Shown here: positions 56,934 to 64,000 of the stretch, piece after piece
Layout: each line of letters opens with the position of its first letter
Position numbering within the stretch: position 1 is the stretch's first letter
Origin: Marinomonas shanghaiensis
GTDB lineage: Bacteria > Pseudomonadota > Gammaproteobacteria > Pseudomonadales > Marinomonadaceae
Length of the DNA: 64,000 bases
Assembly (NCBI RefSeq): GCF_003259175.1
Contig: NZ_QGOK01000008.1
Span: 62,001 to 126,000 of the forward strand
Reading direction: 5' to 3'
Notes under the pieces: model-generated
The model's database searches: none
What the model saw: the letters and a program-made list of their open reading frames with translations, nothing else
What the model was told of the DNA's origin: nothing
Program-made: the position numbers and the translations under genes

Positions 56934-58574
56934 CTAGACGTCCGCTAAAATAGACACCTGATTTCTACCATTATGCTTTGCTTGGTACAAAGCCTGATCC
57001 GCCGCCTCAATAAGGGTATCCGCATCGCCCAACCCATTTGAACTGCACACCAAGCCAGCCGAAAAAGTACAAGTAAACTGACGGTCCACTCCACTGAACT
57101 GGATATTTTTAAACGAATCTAAGAGAGATTCGAGCAATCTCTTGGCATTATTTACAGAACAATCGGGGAGCACTACTAAAAACTCTTCACCACCATAGCG
57201 CCCCGCTCGATCACTGCGACGTAGCCTTTTTTGCAATAACGTCGCTATCGTACTAATAACAATATCACCGACAGCATGACCATGTGAGTCATTCACGCTT
57301 TTGAAATGATCAAGATCGACCATAGCCACACAAAAGTGCTGCCCGTTACGCTTCATTTTTTCAAACTCAGTATAAACTGTGTCTTTGATTGAGCCGTGTC
57401 TCACCAACCCAGTTAAACTGTCACACTCAATCATAGATTTAATGTCGCGATTTCGAGCCAACCTTAACTTCACTGCACTCACCAAATGTTGATTACTGAT
57501 TGGCTTAGTTAAAAAGTCATCAGCACCATAAGATAAAGCCTGCAATTGCCTGTGAATGTCATGCTCAGCCGATAAAAAAGTGATATGCAAACTACTAAGT
57601 TGGTCGTATTGACGGATCAAACCTGATACATCAGGACCTGAGTAGTCTGGCATATGCATATCTAACAACAACAAATCTGGCTTAAAAGACAGTAAATCTT
57701 GGATAATATATTTGGCCGACTCAATAACCTGAACCTCTATTCCTGCAGCACCCAGTACCCAGCTATAATGCTCTGCCAATAACGAATCGTCGTCTAATAT
57801 ACTCACCTTTTTATCCACAAAGTTCATCTCATCAAACAGACGAATAATTCTTTGCAAGATACGAGTGGAGTCTAGCTGACCAACAAAAAACGCTTGGGCC
57901 TGATGACGCACCGCATTAATACGAGTCTCAAAATCATCGTCCTTAGAGCAAAGCATTAATTTCGTCTTGTTTTGTACAATACAATCGAGTAAATCATGCT
58001 GAGAAAATAAGGAATCGCCTGCCAATTGCGTCTCGCAAAACAATAAGCCTGGCATGCTATCTTTGATTGCGAGAGAGCATTCAGCGTAGGAAGAAAAACT
58101 TCTGACTGTAAAGTCAAATGCCGTCAGTTGAAGTTCAAGTTCTGAACGAAAATTTGAGTCGGACAACACAAACCAAACACTTTGAATCGTGTTTGGAGCA
58201 TTCAGGGCTTTACCCAAAAATTGAAACGTTACTGGCTGATCTTTATTAGAATTAGATTCTTCAATAAAGTTATTAATCGCTTCACATAAATTGAGTCGGG
58301 CAACATCTGAGTCTGTCTTATCGCGAATAAGCAAGGCATTCACTTCAATTTGACGCGCTAAGCGGCCAAGAAAGTGCAACCCAAAACTACCACAAGAACC
58401 GGCTAATTGATGGGCTTTGCTAATAACATCTGGCAGTTGTGAAAAGTCGTTCTCACGTATCGACACAAGGACTTGCGAAAAAAAATCCGTCCTTTGACTT
58501 AGAACATGCTTAAAATTAGCCTGCAATGACTGCATCGCTAATTGAATGTCTTCAGGTGTTTTTTTAGTAGGCAA
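56934..58574 (-). CDS. Hpt - degenerate REC - REC - GGEEF diguanylate cyclase
   Basis: 546 aa, soluble. Order: an Hpt domain (about 1-110, phosphorylatable His55 in KAHQLAGSCGSFG), a degenerate receiver (about 131-248) where the phospho-acceptor position is Glu181 (FCETQL) and the conserved Lys is absent, a standard receiver (about 256-375, DDD at 261-263, Asp305, Lys357), and a GGDEF domain (about 383-546) with GGEEF at 461-465 and an RxxD inhibitory site (Arg452-Asp455). It should make cyclic-di-GMP when phosphorylated. Last gene of the four-gene operon; it resembles PleD with an added Hpt. Confidence 0.92.
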   Translation of the reverse strand: MPTKKTPEDIQLAMQSLQANFKHVLSQRTDFFSQVLVSIRENDFSQLPDVISKAHQLAGSCGSFGLHFLGRLARQIEVNALLIRDKTDSDVARLNLCEAINNFIEESNSNKDQPVTFQFLGKALNAPNTIQSVWFVLSDSNFRSELELQLTAFDFTVRSFSSYAECSLAIKDSMPGLLFCETQLAGDSLFSQHDLLDCIVQNKTKLMLCSKDDDFETRINAVRHQAQAFFVGQLDSTRILQRIIRLFDEMNFVDKKVSILDDDSLLAEHYSWVLGAAGIEVQVIESAKYIIQDLLSFKPDLLLLDMHMPDYSGPDVSGLIRQYDQLSSLHITFLSAEHDIHRQLQALSYGADDFLTKPISNQHLVSAVKLRLARNRDIKSMIECDSLTGLVRHGSIKDTVYTEFEKMKRNGQHFCVAMVDLDHFKSVNDSHGHAVGDIVISTIATLLQKRLRRSDRAGRYGGEEFLVVLPDCSVNNAKRLLESLLDSFKNIQFSGVDRQFTCTFSAGLVCSSNGLGDADTLIEAADQALYQAKHNGRNQVSILADV

Positions 58575-58602
58575 ACTTAGTGACCCCTATCCATAAATAA
58601 AT

Positions 58603-61359
58603 TTAAGACGTTACTGGTATTGGTAAATGAAGATAAAATCTCGCTCCAGACGTTTTATTTGATGTGTAGCCAATCGTCCCTCCCATTGCTTCCACTAACT
58701 CTTTACACAGCGCAAGCCCTAATCCAGTCCCGCCCTTCATTTTTGAAGTGCTTGTGTCGGCCTGAGAAAAACGCTGAAAAATACGGGAACGAAATTCTTC
58801 TGGAACACCTTCCCCCTCATCTTCTACCGAAAGCTCGATATAATCGGCTATTTTTTGAGCAGACAATGTTACCATGCCCTCATTAGGCGAGTACTTAACA
58901 GCATTGGATAATAAATTTGCTAATATTTGCATCAAGCGATGTTCGTCAATAAGAATGGAGATCTCGTCTATACATTCTGCAATATTTAAAGCGAAGCGAA
59001 CGCTTTTTCCGCCCAAATACAATTGGTGATCATGTATGGATCTTTGAAGCACCGACCTAATATTCGTCTCTCTCATTTCAAACGACATTTTGCCAGCCAC
59101 AAGCTTCTCAATATCCAGTAGATCACTTATTAGATGTATTAGCTGATTACAATTATTACTTGCGATATTCAGTAATTTAGCAGACTTTTCAGATAAAGAT
59201 GCAAGTTCACCCGACTGCAGCAAATTCAGTGCACCTGAAATAGACGTCAATGGTGTTCTTAACTCATGACTGACCGTTGCAATAAATGCTTCTTTCATTT
59301 TCTGCAACCTCATTCTTTCCGTAATATCTTGTACCGACCCGACCATAATCAACTCAGGATTTTTCTCTTCTGGTACAAACTGTGACAATTCATGTACCCA
59401 ACGAATTTCGCCATCTGAGCGAATAATACGATGCACCATATTATAGATGCCAGACTCTCTAGCTTGCTCCTGTCCCTGCTCTACTTTTTTCACGTCATCA
59501 GGGTGAATCATACTTTTAAATAAAGAAAGGCTGGGCTGAATATCCTCAGAGTTGAAACCAAGTATTTGATAGATAATGGGAGACCACCACAGCGAACCAT
59601 GTTTAAGCGATATTTTCCAATACCCTATTTGCGCCTGCTCACTAGCAAGATCTAAACTTTGCTGAGCCACTTTTAATTGCTGATTAAGCTTTTCAAGGGT
59701 TAAATAATATTCTTTTGTTTGAGTGATATCTTGAATGTAACCATGCCATAGCGTGCTACCATCGGGCATTTTTTCAGGTGTCGCATTACCTGACAGCCAC
59801 ATAATAGATTGATCTTCTCGGTGTACTCGATACTCATCTTGCCAAACCGTTTGATGCTCACGTGACACCTCAATACTTTGGATAATCGCGTCTAGATCAT
59901 CTGCATGTATTCGAGAAAATGCCGCTGAAGCATCATCAATAACATCATCTGGAGTAACACCATAGATAGATTTAATAGCGACACTAGCATAAGGAAACGC
60001 AGAGTGTCCGTTAGGCCATAACTGAAATTGATAAACCATACCGGGCAGTTGTTGAGTGAGCTTGATTAAACGCTCTTGCAATTTCTTTTCATTGCTTACG
60101 TCTAATATAAAGCCGTTAAGATAAAGCACTTGCCCAACATCGTTATATTCTGCCGCTCCTCTTTCTTCAACCCAACGAATAGAGCCATCGGCATGTATAA
60201 TCCGATAATGAAGTAACCAGCTTGATTTGTCATTAAGGGCAACCTCTATGCTATGCTCAAGACGCGCTCTATCCTCAGGATGGATAACGCTACTATACGT
60301 ACGCACAGCGTTACCAATAAAATCACTCGACGGGTAGCCAGACAAAGGATCAATATGACCGCTCATAAACAGCATGGTCCAACTCTCGTCCGCCTTACAT
60401 CGATAGGTTATTCCCGGAATATTCGCGACTAAGGTTCTAAACTGATCTCTGCTTTCGAGTAGAGACATCTCGGCATTCATCTGCTCTGAAATATCAGCGT
60501 GGGTTCCGTACATCATCAATGGCTTACCATCTTCCGTCCATGAAACCACTTGCCCTCTATCATGGACCCAGACGTAATGGCCATTTTTATGTTTCATGCG
60601 ACATTTATGGTCGTAAAAAGCACTCAAACCATTGAAATGCTCTTCGAGTAACCGACCAGATTCAGCCAAATCGTCCTGATGAGCGAAAGACAACCAAGTT
60701 TCAATCGAAATAGGTTTAAGTTCATCCAGTTGATAGCCAATGATATTGGCCCAACGCTCATTGAAAATCGTCTCCCCTGTCTGAATATTCCACTGCCAGG
60801 TGCCTATTCTGGTGCCATCAAGCACAGAGCGATACATCTGCTCACTAATGAGTAATTTATCATGGACATATTCTTGCAACCGGTCTTCTATTTCTTGCTC
60901 AACGGCTCGTGCAAACTCAAACGCAATTTCACGTTCTTCAACAGAAAGAACACGGGGTTGACGACCAAGGAAGCACAGTGTGCCTACTGCTTGTCCATCG
61001 TATTTGAGGGGAACTCCAGCGTAAAAACGAATAGATGGCTCGCCCACGACTAGGGGATTATCAGCAAAGCGCTCATCTTGCAATGTGTCTGATATCTCAA
61101 GAATATTGTCACTTAAAATAGCATGACCACAAAATGAGATGTCACGGTCTGTCTGGCAAACCGCTAACCCTTGCCGAGATTTAAACCATTGTCTATCCTC
61201 GTCAACCAGTGAAATCAGTACGATATCACTCTTTAAGCTAAACTGCGCCAAGCGCGTTAATCGATCAAAACGCGGTTCTGACGGTGTATCAAGCATTTGA
61301 ATCAGATGAAGTGCTTCGAGGCGTTTAACTTCATTGTCAGGCTTACTTGGTATTTGCAT
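58603..61359 (-). CDS. GAF - multi-PAS sensor histidine kinase
   Basis: 918 aa, no membrane helices. N-terminal GAF (about 18-160, with LISLVDEDRQWFKSRQGL and ISFCGHAIL), then four PAS/PAC units (about 170-690; PAC ends such as YGTHADISEQ, LNGFILDVSNEKK, WHGYIQDITQT, VGSVQDITERM), then HisKA (VSHELRTPLTSISGALNLL with the phospho-His) and HATPase_c (NLLSNAVKYS, GTGLGLALCKELVEAMGG). No receiver is fused, so its phosphate must go to a partner: the lone REC or the Hpt-REC-REC-GGEEF protein beside it. Cofactors and ligands of the PAS units cannot be told from sequence alone. Confidence 0.92.
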   Translation of the reverse strand: MQIPSKPDNEVKRLEALHLIQMLDTPSEPRFDRLTRLAQFSLKSDIVLISLVDEDRQWFKSRQGLAVCQTDRDISFCGHAILSDNILEISDTLQDERFADNPLVVGEPSIRFYAGVPLKYDGQAVGTLCFLGRQPRVLSVEEREIAFEFARAVEQEIEDRLQEYVHDKLLISEQMYRSVLDGTRIGTWQWNIQTGETIFNERWANIIGYQLDELKPISIETWLSFAHQDDLAESGRLLEEHFNGLSAFYDHKCRMKHKNGHYVWVHDRGQVVSWTEDGKPLMMYGTHADISEQMNAEMSLLESRDQFRTLVANIPGITYRCKADESWTMLFMSGHIDPLSGYPSSDFIGNAVRTYSSVIHPEDRARLEHSIEVALNDKSSWLLHYRIIHADGSIRWVEERGAAEYNDVGQVLYLNGFILDVSNEKKLQERLIKLTQQLPGMVYQFQLWPNGHSAFPYASVAIKSIYGVTPDDVIDDASAAFSRIHADDLDAIIQSIEVSREHQTVWQDEYRVHREDQSIMWLSGNATPEKMPDGSTLWHGYIQDITQTKEYYLTLEKLNQQLKVAQQSLDLASEQAQIGYWKISLKHGSLWWSPIIYQILGFNSEDIQPSLSLFKSMIHPDDVKKVEQGQEQARESGIYNMVHRIIRSDGEIRWVHELSQFVPEEKNPELIMVGSVQDITERMRLQKMKEAFIATVSHELRTPLTSISGALNLLQSGELASLSEKSAKLLNIASNNCNQLIHLISDLLDIEKLVAGKMSFEMRETNIRSVLQRSIHDHQLYLGGKSVRFALNIAECIDEISILIDEHRLMQILANLLSNAVKYSPNEGMVTLSAQKIADYIELSVEDEGEGVPEEFRSRIFQRFSQADTSTSKMKGGTGLGLALCKELVEAMGGTIGYTSNKTSGARFYLHLPIPVTS

Positions 61360-61384
61360 AAAAGATACCTACCACCCTTGTACT

Positions 61385-61774
61385 TTACACACCTTGATGG
61401 CACTGGTCATAAATAGACAATAATTCATTACCTAAGTTAGCGGCATCAAAAGGCTTTTCAATCACAGCAACCGCACCCGCTTCTAAATATTGTTTCTTTT
61501 CGGATTGTTGAACACGTGCCGTCATGAAAACAACCGGAATAGATTGGCAACTTGGTATTTTTCGAATTTCTGCTAACGTTTGTAATCCATCCATACTAGG
61601 CATCATGGCATCAAGCAAAATCAAGTCAGGTTGCAATCCTTCCACCGCAGCACTTGCATCCTTACCATTGTCAAACGAGAAGAGAGTAAACCCAAAGAGA
61701 TCCACCAGCGCCATTTCTACAATCACTCGAATAGACTCATCGTCCTCTACATGTAAAATTGTATTTAATTCCAT
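61385..61774 (-). CDS. Single-domain response regulator (REC only)
   Basis: 129 aa from ATG 61774 (GGTGGG upstream); ATG 61786 is an alternative. A single CheY-like receiver with the acidic pair in LHVEDDES, phospho-acceptor in LILLDAMMPSMDG, Thr in FMTAR and Lys in IEKPFD, all intact. There is no output domain, so it probably passes phosphate between the flanking kinases and the Hpt protein or acts by protein contact. Between the two histidine kinases on the same strand. Confidence 0.93.
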   Translation of the reverse strand: MELNTILHVEDDESIRVIVEMALVDLFGFTLFSFDNGKDASAAVEGLQPDLILLDAMMPSMDGLQTLAEIRKIPSCQSIPVVFMTARVQQSEKKQYLEAGAVAVIEKPFDAANLGNELLSIYDQCHQGV

Positions 61775-61822
61775 TAATCCCACCATCTCTGTTTTATTCT
61801 ATATCAATCCATTTTATACATT

Positions 61823-64000
61823 TTAGCTTGATTTAGACGTTTGAATACGCGTGTTAATTCCATTCAGTAATTCTTGGCTAGACAACCGCGATTTAAGCAT
61901 CACCGCCTCTACTTTGCTCGCTTCTTGTACGGCTATATCCTCACCCGATAATATGACGACTTTAGTGGCTGGCATAGACGCTCTTATTTCAGGCAGCAGT
62001 TCCCAACCCACCCCATCTGGCAGACTAACATCTAACAAAATAACGTCAAACGGCTTTTGTTTTAACTTTATCCGCGCCTCCTCTAAGGTACGAGCCACCT
62101 CAAAGTCAAACATTTCACCCGCCATCGCTCGAATCACTTCATGCAAATCAGCATCATCTTCTACATGCAGTACACGGGAATGCCGTTCACTTTTCAACGA
62201 CAGCTGATGATGCACAATATTAAGAAGACGTTGCTGATCAATAGGTTTTGCCAACCAATCAATATTAGAAACATCCCCACTAATCTCTAAACGTCCTTGC
62301 TCTACTTTGGCTGAAACTACCACTATCGGCAAATTTAACGTCTCTGAATCTTGTCGCAACTTTCTAATAACATCTAGCCCTCCTATGTCTGGTAGCATTA
62401 AATCAACACTAACCAGATCATAGCTTTGCACCTGCAAACGATTTAAAGCATCTTGGCCTGTGAGAGCAATATCGACAACATAACCCGCTTCTTTCAACAT
62501 AATACGCAGTAAATTAGCGACGTCTGCATCGTCCTCTATTACCAAGATACGTTGTGTTTTCGTCGTAATTTCAGTGTTCATATGGTTTACAACTGAAACA
62601 TTGTTAATAGGCTGCATCAGGGGTAGTTCAAAAAAGAAACGTGCTCCTTCCCCTTCAACAGACTCAAAATCTACATGCCCTCCCATTCGCTCAACCAACT
62701 CACGAGTAATAGCAAGACCGAGTCCTGTTCCCTCTTTTGCTCTCGTATCAGAAGAATCGGCTTGCGCAAAGCGCTGAAAAATTCGAGTTCGAAAAGCCTC
62801 GGGGATACCAGGCCCATGATCAACCACACTGACAACAACTTTATCATTGAAGGTTTCTACCTCAACAGATACACGACCATTTTCAGGTGAAAACTTAATT
62901 GCATTGGATAGCAGATTAACCAGTACTTGCATCAAACGCTGACTGTCCACTTTGATCAATGTGTCACGGGCATTGGTTGTCAGTGTCGCAGTCACTCGAC
63001 GCTCAGAGCTAAACTCTTGCATGGACTCTAATGCTTGCTCAAGTAAGGGCGTTAACTCTTGCACCTGCATATCAAATTGTAGTTTACCAGCGGTAATTTT
63101 CTCGAAATCTAATAAGTCATTAATCAATAAAGCAAGCCGCTTACTATTACGATGAGCTGTTATTAGTAGCTTATTGGCTTTTTCTGGCAAGACACCAAAG
63201 CTTCCTCCTACCATTAAACCCAATGCTCCGGATATAGAAGTGAGTGGTGTTCGTAACTCATGACTCACAGTGGAAATAAACTCACTTTTCATCTGGTCAA
63301 TACGTTTTCGCTCTGTAATATCCTCAGCAATACCAAGATAACCAATAATATTATGCGCTTCATCACGCATCGGCGTGACAACAAGTGAAACGGGAATATG
63401 CTCGCCATTTTTATGCACGTAAGTCCACTCCCGCGTCTCAACACCTTGAGCTTCTGCCTTCTCTGCAAATACTCTAAAACCTTCTATTGGTTTACGTAAC
63501 TCTGCCGTTAACTCGGCCGCCCTTGCTTTCACCTCGCTATCAAGATGAAAAATATTCGCTTTCTGTTTATTAACCATATCCAACTTAGTGTAGCCGAGTA
63601 TATTCTCAGCACCTTTATTGAAAGATGTTATTAAACCATTAGGATCGGTCGCAATAATAGAAAACTCCGAAGCCGCCTCCAGTACACTGGATAAAAAACG
63701 CTCAGTATCTCGAATAGTAGCATTGGCCGCTTTTCTCTCGTTTTCGAGGCGATTCATTGCTCGTACTAACGCTCTTACTTCGGGTCCTCCTTGCTCTTGG
63801 AGGTCGACGTCAAAGGTATTTTTTTCTACCATCTTATCGATTCGATGAGTCATTTTTTCGATCGGGCGAGTTAAACTTCGTGCCATCCACACGCCCACTA
63901 AGCTAACCAACACCATGGCACACAGTGTAATAAATAAAAAATGACGGTAAGACGCTTTAGCTGGTGCTATCGCGTCTTCATAGGGTATGGCACGTAACGC
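61823..64000 (-). CDS. Hybrid sensor kinase HAMP-PAS-HisKA-HATPase-REC-REC (N-terminus beyond window)
   Basis: Partial: the frame is open to base 64000, so the sensor start is outside. Visible from the edge: the end of a periplasmic sensor, a membrane helix (FLFITLCAMVLVSLVGVWMA), HAMP, one PAS, HisKA (VSHELRTPLTSISGALGLM), HATPase_c (NLLSNAIKFS, GTGLGLAITRELVERMGG), then two receivers with Asp in SVDLMLPDIGG and ILLDVSLPDG. The kinase core is a paralogue of the neighbour at 58603. The second receiver ends with ISGE and VMLKSRLSSQELL, where a Lys pocket is only partly kept. First visible gene of the operon; ATG 63916 is an internal Met in the helix. Confidence 0.93.
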   Translation of the reverse strand, partial: ALRAIPYEDAIAPAKASYRHFLFITLCAMVLVSLVGVWMARSLTRPIEKMTHRIDKMVEKNTFDVDLQEQGGPEVRALVRAMNRLENERKAANATIRDTERFLSSVLEAASEFSIIATDPNGLITSFNKGAENILGYTKLDMVNKQKANIFHLDSEVKARAAELTAELRKPIEGFRVFAEKAEAQGVETREWTYVHKNGEHIPVSLVVTPMRDEAHNIIGYLGIAEDITERKRIDQMKSEFISTVSHELRTPLTSISGALGLMVGGSFGVLPEKANKLLITAHRNSKRLALLINDLLDFEKITAGKLQFDMQVQELTPLLEQALESMQEFSSERRVTATLTTNARDTLIKVDSQRLMQVLVNLLSNAIKFSPENGRVSVEVETFNDKVVVSVVDHGPGIPEAFRTRIFQRFAQADSSDTRAKEGTGLGLAITRELVERMGGHVDFESVEGEGARFFFELPLMQPINNVSVVNHMNTEITTKTQRILVIEDDADVANLLRIMLKEAGYVVDIALTGQDALNRLQVQSYDLVSVDLMLPDIGGLDVIRKLRQDSETLNLPIVVVSAKVEQGRLEISGDVSNIDWLAKPIDQQRLLNIVHHQLSLKSERHSRVLHVEDDADLHEVIRAMAGEMFDFEVARTLEEARIKLKQKPFDVILLDVSLPDGVGWELLPEIRASMPATKVVILSGEDIAVQEASKVEAVMLKSRLSSQELLNGINTRIQTSKSS

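Noticed and set aside
1-64000. CRISPR arrays, insertion sequences, phage genes or defence islands
   Set aside because: No spaced direct repeats, transposase, integrase or restriction-type genes were seen; gene order is housekeeping throughout.

Overview
The window is an ordinary chromosomal segment of a motile, Gram-negative gammaproteobacterium. Gene content and order (lptD-surA-pdxA-rsmA-apaG-apaH-glpE, rpsU-yqeY-dnaG-rpoD, glk-zwf-eda, tpiA-secG-tRNA-Leu-rimP-nusA-infB-rbfA-truB-rpsO-pnp) and moderate GC fit the marine Oceanospirillales, most like Marinomonas. The genus is an inference from protein style, not a database match. I saw no phage, insertion sequence, CRISPR array or other clear transferred island.

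Layout. 1-5160: flagellar and chemotaxis cluster. cheV-cheR and flgB-flgC-flgD (cut by the left edge) read leftwards, flgA-flgM-flgN rightwards. A sigma-54 site precedes flgB and a sigma-28 (FliA) site precedes flgM. 5241-8411: tRNA-Arg, an OsmC-like protein and trpGDC. 8536-13594: MgtE, an MscS-type channel, gph-rpe and a secreted DUF3530 protein. 13613-22493: djlA, then the outer-membrane biogenesis and RNA-modification run lptD to cca. 22505-30884: folB-tsaD, a structured intergenic region, rpsU, yqeY, dnaG, rpoD and a PIN-PhoH protein. 30964-34079: glk-zwf-eda under a HexR-like operator. 34183-37935: a diguanylate cyclase-like protein with an AGDEF motif, an unknown small gene, two lipoproteins and a thioesterase. 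38086-50508: the translation and RNA-metabolism superoperon plus secG, tpiA, glmM and folP. 50543-56609: ftsH-rlmE, yhbY, an unknown gene, erpA and prfC. 56934-64000: a four-gene signalling operon (two hybrid or multi-PAS kinases, a lone receiver, and an Hpt-REC-REC-GGEEF protein) that points to cyclic-di-GMP output.

How it fits together. Most genes are housekeeping. The least explained signals are regulatory. (1) Two unrecognised genes (35525 and 53699) lie behind sigma-28-like promoters with the same 11-bp spacer as the flgM promoter, suggesting undescribed members of the flagellar late class. (2) There are two candidate structured RNAs: one between tsaD and rpsU with mutually exclusive stems, and one between tRNA-Leu and rimP with its own promoter and terminator. 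(3) The signalling protein at 56934 carries a receiver-like domain whose phospho-acceptor Asp is replaced by Glu. None of these could be tested by database search here.
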